Source: Yeosuana marina
GTDB lineage: Bacteria > Bacteroidota > Bacteroidia > Flavobacteriales > Flavobacteriaceae
Length of the DNA: 64,000 bases
Direction: 5' to 3'
Assembly (NCBI RefSeq): GCF_011762485.1
Contig: NZ_JAAKGI010000005.1
Span: 124,001 to 188,000 of the forward strand
This document shows positions 27,619-37,634 of this stretch, one piece after another. Below the pieces are notes generated by a model. It saw nothing but the letters and a program-made list of their open reading frames with translations, was not told the origin of the DNA and searched no databases. Numbering within the stretch: position 1 is the stretch's first letter; each line of letters opens with the position of its first letter. The translations under genes and the position numbers were made by a program.

Positions 27619-28439
27619 TGGCAAAAAAACAAATAAATGAGATGTCTTTTTTAGACCATCTCGAAGAATTAAGATGGCATTTAATAAAATCTGTTACTGC
27701 TATTGCTATTGCGGCAACCGTAGCCTTTTTTGCTAAAGGTTTTATTTTTGATGTGTTAATATTTGGCCCTTCAAAAGCCAGCTTTATTACTTACCAATTA
27801 TTATGTAAAGCATCTCGCTACATCGGAGTAGAAAGTTTTTGTTTTACAGAACTGCCTTTTATTATACAAAGTAGAACTATGTCTGGGCAATTTTCTGCCC
27901 ACATATGGACCGCTATCACTGCTGGTTTTGTAGTTGCTTTCCCATATGTGCTTTATCAATTATGGAAATTTATTAGTCCAGGATTGCACGAAAATGAGCG
28001 TAAACATTCAAGAGGTTTTATTATAGTTTCCTCGTTACTATTCTTTATTGGAGTGTTATTTGGTTATTATGTTATCTGTCCATTATCCATTAATTTTTTA
28101 GGAACCTATCAAGTCAGTAGTGAGGTTTATAATAATTTTGACTTAAGCAGTTATATAAGCCTGATTAGAGCCTCAACATTAGCCTCTGGTTTAGTATTTG
28201 AGCTTCCTATAGTCATTTATTTTTTGACAAAAATTGGATTAGTAACGCCTCAATTTTTAAGAACATATAGAAAATATGCACTTGTCTTAGTACTTGTTAT
28301 CTCAGCAATTATAACTCCGCCAGATATTGCCAGTCAAGTTATTGTAGCTATTCCTATTCTTATTTTATATGAAGTAAGTATTTTTATTTCCAAAATAGTA
28401 ATTAGAAATCAAAAAAGAAACGAAAAAAAACATGCCTGA
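27618..28439 (+). CDS. tatC: Sec-independent protein translocase TatC
   Basis: 273 residues with six membrane helices. Starts with the conserved MSFLDHLEELRWHL, the part that recognises twin-arginine signal peptides; a conserved FSPGLHENE-type loop (ISPGLHENERKH) follows. TatA/B partners are not in the window. The insertion at about 45-75 is longer than in E. coli, as in other Bacteroidota. Translationally coupled to kdsD in front and overlapping the next gene by 8 nt. Confidence 0.96.
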   Translation: MAKKQINEMSFLDHLEELRWHLIKSVTAIAIAATVAFFAKGFIFDVLIFGPSKASFITYQLLCKASRYIGVESFCFTELPFIIQSRTMSGQFSAHIWTAITAGFVVAFPYVLYQLWKFISPGLHENERKHSRGFIIVSSLLFFIGVLFGYYVICPLSINFLGTYQVSSEVYNNFDLSSYISLIRASTLASGLVFELPIVIYFLTKIGLVTPQFLRTYRKYALVLVLVISAIITPPDIASQVIVAIPILILYEVSIFISKIVIRNQKRNEKKHA

Positions 28440-28782
28440 TATAGTCAACGAATTTAATGCGTATCGTGCTAAAATGAACGATAAAATTTTAGCTGATAAT
28501 AACAAAATCATCAAACGTATCTTTAATTTAGATACCAATGCGTATACAAATGGTGCTCTTGATGTAAAAACGAAGGAACTTTTAGGCTTGGTAGCTTCTG
28601 CTGTGTTGAGATGTGATGATTGCGTAAAATATCATTTAGAAACAAGTTATAAGTTAGGCTTAACAAAAGAGCAAGTGGTGGAAGCCTTAGGTATTGCTAC
28701 GTTGGTTGGAGGCACTATTGTTATTCCTCATTTACGTCGGGCCTACGAATTTTGGGACGCACTAGAAGAACAAGAAAGTTAA
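28432..28782 (+). CDS. Carboxymuconolactone decarboxylase / AhpD-like protein
   Basis: 116 residues, all-helical. The AhpD-type redox motif is CDDCVKYH (about 63-70): CxxC plus a His three residues later. Such proteins are peroxidase partners or gamma-carboxymuconolactone decarboxylases; the CxxC favours the redox role. Overlaps the end of tatC by 8 nt, so it is in the same operon. Confidence 0.9.
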   Translation: MPDIVNEFNAYRAKMNDKILADNNKIIKRIFNLDTNAYTNGALDVKTKELLGLVASAVLRCDDCVKYHLETSYKLGLTKEQVVEALGIATLVGGTIVIPHLRRAYEFWDALEEQES

Positions 28783-28792
28783 AATAAGATAA

Positions 28793-28805
28793 CTAGCATT
28801 GCTAG
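28793..28805. repeat. Small palindrome between the CMD gene and lptB
   Basis: CTAGC-ATT-GCTAG, a 5-bp stem hairpin 10 nt after the stop, not followed by a clear T tract. It may be a weak terminator or processing site. Confidence 0.3.
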
Positions 28806-28853
28806 ATTATAGTATATATGATTTTACTATTTTTAGCGTTCATTATATAAGAT

Positions 28854-29594
28854 ATGATTTTAAGAGCCGAAAATTTAATGAAGTCTTACAACGGACGAAA
28901 AGTTGTAAAAAATGTTTCCCTTGAAGTAAATCAAGGAGAAATTGTGGGATTATTAGGTCCGAATGGTGCGGGAAAAACAACAAGCTTTTATATGATTGTA
29001 GGGTTGATAAAACCTAATGGGGGTAATATATATCTTGATAATACCGAAATCACAAAATACCCTATGTACAAACGTGCTCAAAACGGTATTGGTTATTTGG
29101 CTCAAGAAGCGTCTGTATTCAGAAAATTGAGTATTGAAGACAATATTTTAAGTGTTCTTCAAATGACAAAATTGAGCAAGAAACAACAGGAAGATAAAAT
29201 GGAATCGCTTATTGAGGAATTTGGTTTAGGGCACATTCGTAAAAACCGTGGCGATTTATTATCAGGTGGTGAACGACGTCGGACTGAAATTGCGCGTGCA
29301 TTGGCAACAGACCCTAGTTTTATTTTATTAGATGAGCCTTTTGCTGGTGTTGATCCTGTAGCGGTAGAAGATATTCAACGAATTGTAGCGCAATTAACCA
29401 AGAAAAATATTGGGATTTTAATTACCGACCATAACGTTCAAGAAACGTTAGCAATTACTGATAGAACCTATTTAATGTTTGAAGGGAGTATTTTAAAAGC
29501 GGGTATTCCTGAAGAACTTGCCAGTGATGAAATGGTCCGAAAAGTCTATTTAGGTCAGAATTTTGAATTGCGTAAAAAGAAGATTAGAGATTAA
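28854..29594 (+). CDS. lptB: LPS export ABC transporter ATPase LptB
   Basis: 246 residues, the usual LptB length. Walker [10 protein letters not shown] (about 35-43), Q-loop in YLAQEASVF, signature LLSGGERRR, Walker [13 protein letters not shown], switch His in LITDHNVQ. The LptB signature features (KSYNGRKVV start; [12 protein letters not shown] end) separate it from amino-acid or phosphate ATPases. It powers transport of lipopolysaccharide from the inner membrane through LptFG and the bridge. Those partners are not in the window. Confidence 0.95.
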   Translation: MILRAENLMKSYNGRKVVKNVSLEVNQGEIVGLLGPNGAGKTTSFYMIVGLIKPNGGNIYLDNTEITKYPMYKRAQNGIGYLAQEASVFRKLSIEDNILSVLQMTKLSKKQQEDKMESLIEEFGLGHIRKNRGDLLSGGERRRTEIARALATDPSFILLDEPFAGVDPVAVEDIQRIVAQLTKKNIGILITDHNVQETLAITDRTYLMFEGSILKAGIPEELASDEMVRKVYLGQNFELRKKKIRD

Positions 29595-29596
29595 AC

Positions 29597-30478
29597 CTAA
29601 TTTGCTTTTTTCATTGCTTTATAAACTTTTTTAAAGAGTTCTACTATTACAAAAGCTACAAACCCTACTAGAATACCAAAAATAAAATCTTTAATAACTG
29701 CTGGTATAGTTTCCAAAACATGATGCAGTAGCTCAATATTATGCGTAAATATACCTCCTGCCACCAAAATAAGAGCTATCGTGCCAACTACAGATAAACC
29801 TTTAATGACCAAAGGAAGTGCTCTAATTAAAAAATTACCAATTTTAGCAGATAGATTGTTTTCGTTGCCTCCCAATTTTATTAGTTTATAACCTAAATCA
29901 TCCATTCTAACAATAAGCGCTACAATACCATAAACACCTATGGTCGCTAGCAATGACACAATAGTAACAACGGCTATTTGAAATAGAATTGGCTTGCCTA
30001 AAACAGTTCCTAAGGCAATAATAACAATCTCGACAGATAAAATAAAATCGGTAACGATAGCTGATTTGATTTTCTTTTTTTCAACTACAAGTAACTCATC
30101 TTCAGTGATGGACTCTTTAATAGTTTCAACGACTGTATGTTTGTGGGGCATAAAAAACTCTACAACTTTTTCTACACCTTCAAAAGCCAAATAAACACCA
30201 CCCAAGATTAAAATTAAAGTCACTGCCCAAGGTAAAAAGGAACTCAATACAAAAGCTATTGGTAAAATAATTAATTTATTAACCAATGATCCTTTTGTAA
30301 TCGCCCATAAAACTGGTAGTTCTCTTGACGGAAGAAACCCCGTTGCCTTTTCAGCATTTACTGCTAAATCATCACCTAAAATTCCAGCCGTTTTTTTGGT
30401 GGTAATCTTACTCATAACAACCACATCATCCATTAAAGCTGCAATATCATCCAGCAATGCAAAAAAACCTGATGCCAT
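29597..30478 (-). CDS. DUF808 family membrane protein
   Basis: 293 residues with about five or six membrane helices. The N-terminus MASGFFALLDDIAALMDDVV and the following KTAGILGDDLAVNAEKATGF are the mark of DUF808 (YedI-type). The function is not known in any member. It follows pssA by 2 nt, so they are one operon, and converges with lptB. Confidence 0.9.
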   Translation of the reverse strand: MASGFFALLDDIAALMDDVVVMSKITTKKTAGILGDDLAVNAEKATGFLPSRELPVLWAITKGSLVNKLIILPIAFVLSSFLPWAVTLILILGGVYLAFEGVEKVVEFFMPHKHTVVETIKESITEDELLVVEKKKIKSAIVTDFILSVEIVIIALGTVLGKPILFQIAVVTIVSLLATIGVYGIVALIVRMDDLGYKLIKLGGNENNLSAKIGNFLIRALPLVIKGLSVVGTIALILVAGGIFTHNIELLHHVLETIPAVIKDFIFGILVGFVAFVIVELFKKVYKAMKKAN

Positions 30479-30480
30479 TT

Positions 30481-31230
30481 TTATTTTTTTGAAGTTATAT
30501 TATCTAAAAGAGACATCATAACATATAATACAATAATCAAGGGGATCGCTGCAAATTGAAGAATAATCAAAAAGATAATGCACAGCATGATAAAAATATA
30601 CCTGGAAGCATTGGCTTTAAACCCCCATTCTTTAAACTTTAATGCAAATAATTTAATGTTAGAATTTAAAAGATAACTACTAAGCAATGTTAAACCTATT
30701 AAAAACCATTTATTCAAAATGATAGTATTCATTAAATCACTATTCTGAAATTCCATAATCATTGGCAGTGAGATAATCAATAACGTATTAGCCGGTGTTG
30801 GCAGTCCTTTAAAATAGCTTTGTTGATCTTCATCAATATTAAATTTTGCCAGTCTATATGCTGAAGCAAGTGTGATAGATAATCCTAATAATGGTAGTAA
30901 CGGCATTTTAAACCCTACCCAATACATGTTATGACTCCATTCATTCGATAATTCCATAGGCAAATCAATCGTCATATAAAGCAACTTATACATCACAATT
31001 CCCGGAACAACACCACTGGTTACCATATCTGCCAACGAATCAAGTTGAACACCCAATTCTCCTTGAACATTAAATTTTCTCGCAAAAAATCCGTCAAAAA
31101 AATCAAAGAATATTCCAAAAAACACAAAAATAGCAGCCGCTACAAAATTGTTATTAACGACAAAAATCACAGCAATACTTCCACAAAATAAATTTAAAAG
31201 CGTTAATGCGTTGGGAATATATTTCTTCAT
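30481..31230 (-). CDS. pssA: CDP-diacylglycerol-serine O-phosphatidyltransferase
   Basis: 249 residues from the Met at 31230 (MKKYIPNALTLLNLFCG); an in-frame extension of 12 codons is unlikely. Membrane enzyme with about seven helices. The CDP-alcohol phosphatidyltransferase motif DG-x2-AR-x8-G-x3-D-x3-D is complete (DGFFAR ... GVQLDSLAD, about residues 46-68). It makes phosphatidylserine, the precursor of phosphatidylethanolamine; a decarboxylase partner (psd) is not in the window. Co-transcribed with the DUF808 gene. Confidence 0.93.
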   Translation of the reverse strand: MKKYIPNALTLLNLFCGSIAVIFVVNNNFVAAAIFVFFGIFFDFFDGFFARKFNVQGELGVQLDSLADMVTSGVVPGIVMYKLLYMTIDLPMELSNEWSHNMYWVGFKMPLLPLLGLSITLASAYRLAKFNIDEDQQSYFKGLPTPANTLLIISLPMIMEFQNSDLMNTIILNKWFLIGLTLLSSYLLNSNIKLFALKFKEWGFKANASRYIFIMLCIIFLIILQFAAIPLIIVLYVMMSLLDNITSKK

Positions 31231-31492
31231 AAAGTAAGATTTGTTTTTTGTAAAAATAGTAAACAATTTTGGTGTAATACCAAATGAATTTTAAAATGAC
31301 TGATAATAAATTTGAATTATATTTTATTTAGATGATATAGAAAATATAAGCATAGCCTTAGTTAAGGTTTTATTTTATATTGAAATATAAAGGTAATAGA
31401 AACGAATTTAATTAATTATTTTGAAGTTTATTTGGTGTAAAACAAGTATCAAACAATATCTATTCTTATTTCAAGTTTATAGGTTATAAATT

Positions 31493-32590
31493 ATGTGCAT
31501 ATTTGTAAAAAATTTACGTTTGAAAAGGTACATAACCATTTTACTTTGTGTTGTCACTACAACGGTTTTTTCACAAACCGTGCGTAAATATTCCAATGAG
31601 TTTATGAATATTGGTGTAGATGCTGCTGCTTTAGGTATGAGTAGCGCTGTAACCGCACAGACTGCCGATGTTAATTCAGGCTATTGGAATCCTGCTGGGT
31701 TACTCAATCTTGAAGACAATCAACTCGCACTCATGCATTCTAGTTACTTCGCCAATATTGCTAATTATGATTACGTGGGGTTTGCTAAACCTATAGATGA
31801 TAGAAGTGTTGTGGGGATTTCCTTAATCCGCTTTGCAGTTGATGATATTTTAAACACCACACAACTTATAGATGCCCAAGGACAAATTAATTATGACAGA
31901 ATAAGTTTGTTTTCTACGGCCGATTATGGATTGACATTTTCTTACGCTAGAAAGTTACCCGTTCAAGGTCTTAATTATGGCGTGAATGCTAAAGTCATCA
32001 GACGGATCATTGGTAATTTCGCCTCATCTTGGGGATTTGGTTTTGATGTAGGTGTTCAATTTGAAAGTACTAATAATTGGAAGTTTGGAGTGATGGCCAG
32101 AGATATTACAACAACCTTTAATGCGTGGAGTATTAATAAAGATGAATTTGCTAAAGTTCAAAATGCGGTTGAAGGACAAAATCAAGAATTACCTGAAACT
32201 ACAGAAGTTACCATTCCTAAATTACAAATAGGAATCTCAAAAAAAATGACTTTTAATTATGATTATACTCTTTTAGCAGCCATTAACTTAAATGTTCGTT
32301 TTGAGGAAAATAATGATATTATCTCATCCTCTTTTGCTAGTGTAAATCCTGCTTTAGGTTTTGAATTTGGTTATATTGATATGATTTATTTACGAACTGG
32401 CGTTGGCAATTTTCAGAATGAACTACAAATTGATAATACCGAACAAGTGAGTTTTCAACCTAGTTTTGGGGTTGGTTTTAAATATAATGGTATCCAAATA
32501 GATTATGCGTTTACAGACATTGGTGACCAAAGTGTCGCTTTATATTCTAATGTGTTTTCTTTAAAACTTGATTTTAGTATTTTTAGATAA
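31493..32590 (+). CDS. PorV/PorQ-family outer-membrane protein
   Basis: 365 residues. Signal peptide about 1-27 (ends VFSQ). The start of the mature part, NIGVDAAALGMSSAVTAQTADVNSGYWNPAGL, is characteristic of PorV/PorQ, FadL-like barrels of type IX secretion, with about 14 beta strands. PorV shuttles T9SS cargo to the attachment complex; which of the two this is cannot be told here. At least two cargo proteins (6845 and 20617) are in the window. It precedes the Lnb-like gene by 12 nt. Confidence 0.85.
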   Translation: MCIFVKNLRLKRYITILLCVVTTTVFSQTVRKYSNEFMNIGVDAAALGMSSAVTAQTADVNSGYWNPAGLLNLEDNQLALMHSSYFANIANYDYVGFAKPIDDRSVVGISLIRFAVDDILNTTQLIDAQGQINYDRISLFSTADYGLTFSYARKLPVQGLNYGVNAKVIRRIIGNFASSWGFGFDVGVQFESTNNWKFGVMARDITTTFNAWSINKDEFAKVQNAVEGQNQELPETTEVTIPKLQIGISKKMTFNYDYTLLAAINLNVRFEENNDIISSSFASVNPALGFEFGYIDMIYLRTGVGNFQNELQIDNTEQVSFQPSFGVGFKYNGIQIDYAFTDIGDQSVALYSNVFSLKLDFSIFR

Positions 32591-32602
32591 TTATAAATTT
32601 CT

Positions 32603-33787
32603 ATGAAAAAGTATCTAATTGTTGTTTTATGCCTTTTAGCTGTTGTAAGTTTAAAGGCCCAACCTACCTTATCCCGTCATGCTGAAATTAGCGTGCTTAC
32701 CATTGGTCCGGGTTCCTCATTAAATGATGCTTTCGGTCATAATGCCTTTAGAATAAAAGATTCACTCAATCATATTGATGTGGTGTTCAATTATGGTATT
32801 TACGACTTTAACACACCTAATTTTTACATAAAATTTGCACAAGGACGATTAAATTATTTAATCGGGATGAATTACTATAAAGATTTTTATGGCAATTACA
32901 AAGAGGAAAATCGCACGATAAAAGAACAAGTTTTAAACCTATCTCAAAACGAAAAACAACGGCTTTTAAACTTTTTAGCAAACAATATAAAACCCGAAAA
33001 TAGACGCTATTTATATGATTTCTTTTATGATAATTGCGCCACTAAAATTCGTGATGTTCTTGAAACGATTACAGATAACAAGATTCAATTTAATACGCCA
33101 GACGGATTTAAGGAACAAACCTTCAGACAATTAATTTACAGTAATTTAAACAAAAACTCTTGGGGCAGTTTCGGTATCGATTTAGCATTAGGCTCTGTTA
33201 TTGATAAAAAAGCAACACCTTATGAGCACATGTTTTTACCTAAATATATCTTTAAATTCTTCGAAAATGCAACCCTTTCAAGTTCTGGAGAAAAACTAGT
33301 TAAACAAACCCATATCCTTTACCAAAAAACAGATACTCCAGAGACCAATAACTTCCTAACAAGTCCTTTAATGATTTTTGGAATAATAGGATTATTAATT
33401 CTTTTTATAACCTTCAAGGATTACAAAAATAAAAAACGAAGTAATTGGCTGGATGTTGTTTTGTTTTTCGCCACGGGAATTATAGGCATTCTCATTCTGC
33501 TACTTTGGTTTGCAACCGATCATAAAGGTACTCATCAAAATTATAATTTATTATGGGCATGTGCCTTAAATATTTTAGTTGTTTTTCAGTTTTTTAAAAA
33601 GAGCATACCATCGTGGTTTATTAGATATCTTAAGTTTTTAATTATTCTATTATGCCTTATGCTTCTCCATTGGATTATTGGTATACAAGTCTTTGCTATT
33701 GGCTTAATCCCACTTTTAATCGCATTATTTATAAGATATGTGTATTTGATTAATTTCTTTAGTTCAAATAAAGCTACTGACCTCTAA
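32603..33787 (+). CDS. Lnb-type (DUF4105) lipoprotein N-acyltransferase-like protein
   Basis: 394 residues. Signal peptide about 1-19. The N-terminal periplasmic domain (about 22-235) has DAFGHNAFRI with His46 and FYDNCATKIRD with Cys145, a His/Cys pair like those of papain-type acyltransferases. Four or so membrane helices make up the C-terminal third. DUF4105 proteins have been linked to N-acylation of lipoproteins in Bacteroidota that lack Lnt. Its 3' end overlaps that of the convergent sugar transferase gene by 14 nt. Activity is inferred from the family. Confidence 0.82.
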   Translation: MKKYLIVVLCLLAVVSLKAQPTLSRHAEISVLTIGPGSSLNDAFGHNAFRIKDSLNHIDVVFNYGIYDFNTPNFYIKFAQGRLNYLIGMNYYKDFYGNYKEENRTIKEQVLNLSQNEKQRLLNFLANNIKPENRRYLYDFFYDNCATKIRDVLETITDNKIQFNTPDGFKEQTFRQLIYSNLNKNSWGSFGIDLALGSVIDKKATPYEHMFLPKYIFKFFENATLSSSGEKLVKQTHILYQKTDTPETNNFLTSPLMIFGIIGLLILFITFKDYKNKKRSNWLDVVLFFATGIIGILILLLWFATDHKGTHQNYNLLWACALNILVVFQFFKKSIPSWFIRYLKFLIILLCLMLLHWIIGIQVFAIGLIPLLIALFIRYVYLINFFSSNKATDL

Positions 33788-35165
33788 AAAAGAACATGGT
33801 AGTTAGCGTTTTTATAAGAACATTTATATCTAAGAAAAACCCTCGGTGTTTAATATAATACAAGTCGTATTGCAGTTTTAGTAGACTGTCATCAACCGAA
33901 GATCCATAGCGCGTTTTAACTTGTGCCCAACCGGTTAACCCTGGTTTAATAACATGTCGTGTTTCATAAAAAGGTAAGACCAGTGACAGTTCTTTAACAA
34001 AAAACGGACGTTCGGGTCTTGGGCCAATAAGACTCATATCTCCTTTTAAAATATTAATAAATTGGGGGATTTCGTCTAAGCGAGTATTTCGTAAAAATTT
34101 ACCAAAGGGAGTTATACGTATATCGTTTTTTTTAGCCCAAACAGCACCGCTCTTTTCAGCATTCATAATCATCGTTCTAAACTTGATCATTTTAAACGTC
34201 TCTCCATTTTTACCAACACGCTCCTGTATAAAAAAAAGAGATCCTTTATTGGCGATTGTATTTCCAATTAAAATAAAGGGTAAAAATATCAAACCTACTA
34301 ATATCCCTATAACAGAAAAAACAATATCAAAAAAACGATGAAAAAACAAATACAACTTGTTTTGACCAGTTCTACTAAAAGGGAAGTATTTATAAAAATC
34401 TTTTCCAACAAATTGAACAGGTACGCGTTGGGTCATATCTTCATACACTTGCGTATATTCCTTAATGGAGAATCCTGATTCTAACAACGTGATTAAATCA
34501 TGATAAATACTTGAAGTAATCGTTTCTGAATTATAACTAGCTACAACAATTTCAGAAATCCCTTTTTCGCGTATAATAGTATGAATATCTGCTGGTCTAT
34601 ATTCTTGAACTCCCTCAAAGTTGATGCCTTCAGAGTAATTATCTTCACAGTTTATAAACCCTTCAATTTTATAATTAGGGTCAGAATCTTTAAAAGCATT
34701 AATAATAGATTCAATATTAGTAGTCTCCCCTATTAAAAGGACTTTTTTATAAAACCGCGGTGAGGCAATAAAGGTAATATAGGACCAACGCCATATGAAT
34801 ACCGCTATTAAAATAGAAAAATAGAAGAACAAAATCTGCAACCGATTATCAGGTAAAACAGGCGTAAAAAATGGTGTTAAAAAATAAAATAATACCGTTA
34901 CAGATACGGTGAGGATAATACTTGGAATAACCTTATCTAATTTACTCGATTTCTGCAAGTCATATAATTCAAAAACAGTCCCAAATATTGAAAAATAAGC
35001 AACCAAGACAAACACCCACGCCCAATGTTCTTTGTTAATAGTGAAATAATCAAACGCAAAAACAGTACTCACAAAATACAATAAAACAAGAATAAACAAA
35101 ACATCAAAAATACGTAACAGCACCTTGCGCTCAGAAATATTGAAACTAATGTTTTGATTTGACAT
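33774..35165 (-). CDS. Polyprenyl-phosphate sugar-1-phosphate transferase (WcaJ/WbaP type)
   Basis: 463 residues. Four N-terminal membrane helices and a CoA-binding-like domain (about 130-250), then the catalytic bacterial sugar transferase domain (about 270-463) with KFRTM, RLDEIPQFINILKGDMSLIGPRPERP and KPGLTGWAQV. It loads the first sugar phosphate onto undecaprenyl phosphate and so starts the repeat unit. It is the last gene of the 26-kb polysaccharide operon. Its sugar substrate is not evident. Confidence 0.94.
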   Translation of the reverse strand: MSNQNISFNISERKVLLRIFDVLFILVLLYFVSTVFAFDYFTINKEHWAWVFVLVAYFSIFGTVFELYDLQKSSKLDKVIPSIILTVSVTVLFYFLTPFFTPVLPDNRLQILFFYFSILIAVFIWRWSYITFIASPRFYKKVLLIGETTNIESIINAFKDSDPNYKIEGFINCEDNYSEGINFEGVQEYRPADIHTIIREKGISEIVVASYNSETITSSIYHDLITLLESGFSIKEYTQVYEDMTQRVPVQFVGKDFYKYFPFSRTGQNKLYLFFHRFFDIVFSVIGILVGLIFLPFILIGNTIANKGSLFFIQERVGKNGETFKMIKFRTMIMNAEKSGAVWAKKNDIRITPFGKFLRNTRLDEIPQFINILKGDMSLIGPRPERPFFVKELSLVLPFYETRHVIKPGLTGWAQVKTRYGSSVDDSLLKLQYDLYYIKHRGFFLDINVLIKTLTTMFFFRGQ

Positions 35166-35223
35166 CTTAAAAACAGATTGAGAGGCTATAAATATACTAA
35201 GTTAATTTTTAAACCAATCAAAA

Positions 35224-36234
35224 TTATTGTAAGAGTGAAATCCATTGTTGTTTTACAACATCCCAATCAAACTGCTCTGCCTTTTTTCTGGCATTTTGAG
35301 TTAACACTTTAGCCGCATTTGGTTTGTCTCGTATTTTTTTAATGGTCTTTACAAATTCGACGTCTGAATTAGGAGGAACTAAAATTCCATGTTCATTATT
35401 TGTAACTAAAAAAGGCATCCCTCCCACATTCGTTGAAATAACAAGCAATCCCAAAGCCATCGCTTCAATAACGCTCACTGGCATATTATCAAAATTCGTA
35501 GTATTTAAAAAAATATTATAGTCTTCTGATAACTCAATCCACTCCGTTTTTGATAATTTCCCTGTAAATAGAACATCCACACCTAATGAACTGGCGTATG
35601 TTTTGGCTTCTTTTAAAGTCCCATCATTATCAGGACCAACCATACAAAGTGTGGCAGGTATATCTTCGTCTTTTAAACACTTTAAAATTGTTATAGCCAA
35701 CAACGGATTATAGATTTTAGAAAACGATCGTACCCAAAGCAACTTTATAGATTGATATGTTTTAGACTGAAACGGATAATTTTTAATTTCAATGGTATTA
35801 GGGATATTTATTAAATTAGAGTATCCTTGTTTTTTAAATTCGGAAACTATATACATTGAAGGCGCTACATTTTGATACGCATTCTTAAAAATAAGTCGAC
35901 TTAGTTTAGGATTGTTTTGTAACCTCGAGGGTAAACTACCCCCATGAAGTATAGGAACATATTTTAAATTTAAAACCCGACATAATTGACTTACCCAAAA
36001 GGCATACCGAAAATTTAAAGTGCTATAGGTATCGATTAATACGTAGTCCACTTGCTTGGAGTATTTAATGACATGATACAACATATCAAGCAACCTAAAG
36101 CATTGATTCTTTTTTGTAGAAGCGCAGATAACATGATACTGTTCTAAACGCAATAAATGGCTTAAAGTATCTATGGTAGTCTGTGTTTTACCTTGTTGTG
36201 ATAATTGGTTTCCTATGTATAGGAGGTGTTTCAT
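35224..36234 (-). CDS. GT4 glycosyltransferase
   Basis: 336 residues, GT-B fold. The C-terminal nucleotide-sugar domain (about 155-336) has LLWVRSFSKIYNPLLAI and the EX7E region SVIEAMALGLLVISTNVGG. The N-terminal acceptor domain is shorter than usual. Part of the polysaccharide operon, with a -7-like element (TATCTTTG, 36253-36260) in the short gap before it, so it may have some independent expression. Confidence 0.88.
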   Translation of the reverse strand: MKHLLYIGNQLSQQGKTQTTIDTLSHLLRLEQYHVICASTKKNQCFRLLDMLYHVIKYSKQVDYVLIDTYSTLNFRYAFWVSQLCRVLNLKYVPILHGGSLPSRLQNNPKLSRLIFKNAYQNVAPSMYIVSEFKKQGYSNLINIPNTIEIKNYPFQSKTYQSIKLLWVRSFSKIYNPLLAITILKCLKDEDIPATLCMVGPDNDGTLKEAKTYASSLGVDVLFTGKLSKTEWIELSEDYNIFLNTTNFDNMPVSVIEAMALGLLVISTNVGGMPFLVTNNEHGILVPPNSDVEFVKTIKKIRDKPNAAKVLTQNARKKAEQFDWDVVKQQWISLLQ

Positions 36235-36252
36235 CTGTCAATTTTAATGTTT

Positions 36253-36260
36253 CAAAGATA
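36253..36260 (-). promoter_or_regulatory. Possible internal -7 element in the polysaccharide operon
   Basis: Minus strand TATCTTTG in the 41-bp gap between the O-antigen polymerase gene and the next glycosyltransferase. No -33 box seen. Confidence 0.3.
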
Positions 36261-36275
36261 ACAAGTCATACTCTT

Positions 36276-37634
36276 TTAAACACTGAGGGCTGTCTTGTTA
36301 ACTTTGTTTGGAGGCTTTTCATAGGTAATATTTAATAAACACAACGCATATATAAACCCAGGTGCCGCAATACGCATAGCTGAATGATTGATGGTCAACA
36401 ACCAAAATAAATAAAATGAATAAAAAAGCAGATTCGATTTATTATGTAACCTAAAAGCCAAAGGGGTAATCAATAAAATTAAAAAAGCAAAGATCCCTAA
36501 CAACCCGTGTTCTGCAACAATCCGACTCATCTCACTATGCGATGCCGCTTCAACACCTGTTTCATCTAAACGCACTTCTTTTACTTTACCAACCCCAATC
36601 CCTAAAAATGGGTGATTGATAAACTCATTCAGCTCAAAAGCGATTAAATCGGTGCGCCCCGTTGTGACATCCTCCTTTTCACGTCCTGCAGCATCCTCAT
36701 TGGCGTAACGCTTATCGATAAAACCTCCTGTTTGAATGGAGCTGAATATCCATGTAAACACCATCAAACCTAAAAAAATCAACAGATACTTTTTTAAACG
36801 AACCTTTGTTCTAAAATTTACGTTCCAATAATACAAGACTAAAAAACAAATAATCATAATCATCGCGGTAATCACCCCGCCTCTACTAAACGTAATAATG
36901 GCTCTAAAGGCAAAAAGACCTAATAAGACTAAATCTAGTAACCTAGACAAAAAGGACGACTGGTACATAAAAAATTTAACTGTTAAAACAAAAATCCCGA
37001 TTCCTAAAACTGTGGCTACTTGATTAGGCCCAAATCCGCCTGAGGTCGCAAAATTAGATTCGGTTCCGGTAATTACAGACGCTAAGTCTGGCGTATATAA
37101 AAACAAATACACCAACGTACTTACTAAAGGTAACAAAAAGGCTAACAACACTATTTTGAGTTGTTTAAAACGAATGGATCGCTTGTAACAAAAAATAGCC
37201 GAAATACCTAAACAAACAGGTCCGCTTAAATTAAAAGCAATGGCCCTCCTAATATCAGTTTCAAATCCCATGTCAGTAACTGCCACAAAAATCCCTGGAA
37301 TTAATAACAAAAGGTAAACAACATATATAAGAGCCTGATTTTTAAAACTATTACTTACCAAGCCCATAATAATAAATACAATTACTAGATACTTACTTGC
37401 TTCATAAAAAAATGTTCCATTATTCATTCTTAAAAACACCTCGATACCAACCACATAGGCACAAGCTATAAGCACATAGAATGTTTTTTTATTTTTAGAC
37501 ACCATCAGAATTTTATAACTAAAAAAAATAGTCATCACAAAGAAATAAATGGTAGCCAAGGGTTTAAATACAAAAATGAGTACCCCTAAAAGCGCATGAA
37601 ACAAAAGGAGTTTATAGTATAAAGTCAACTTCAT
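36276..37634 (-). CDS. O-antigen ligase/polymerase family membrane protein (Wzy/WaaL)
   Basis: 452 residues with about 11-12 membrane helices and one large periplasmic loop (about 295-370). The loop has RTDLIAFELNEFINHPFLG and IGVGKVKE, then ASHSEMSRIVAEHGLLG, the Wzy_C pattern of oligosaccharide polymerases and ligases. The RTDL-type arginine and the ASHSE histidine are typical key residues. It polymerises repeat units or ligates them to lipid A; sequence alone cannot decide. Overlaps the previous gene by 4 nt (ATGA). Confidence 0.9.
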   Translation of the reverse strand: MKLTLYYKLLLFHALLGVLIFVFKPLATIYFFVMTIFFSYKILMVSKNKKTFYVLIACAYVVGIEVFLRMNNGTFFYEASKYLVIVFIIMGLVSNSFKNQALIYVVYLLLLIPGIFVAVTDMGFETDIRRAIAFNLSGPVCLGISAIFCYKRSIRFKQLKIVLLAFLLPLVSTLVYLFLYTPDLASVITGTESNFATSGGFGPNQVATVLGIGIFVLTVKFFMYQSSFLSRLLDLVLLGLFAFRAIITFSRGGVITAMIMIICFLVLYYWNVNFRTKVRLKKYLLIFLGLMVFTWIFSSIQTGGFIDKRYANEDAAGREKEDVTTGRTDLIAFELNEFINHPFLGIGVGKVKEVRLDETGVEAASHSEMSRIVAEHGLLGIFAFLILLITPLAFRLHNKSNLLFYSFYLFWLLTINHSAMRIAAPGFIYALCLLNITYEKPPNKVNKTALSV

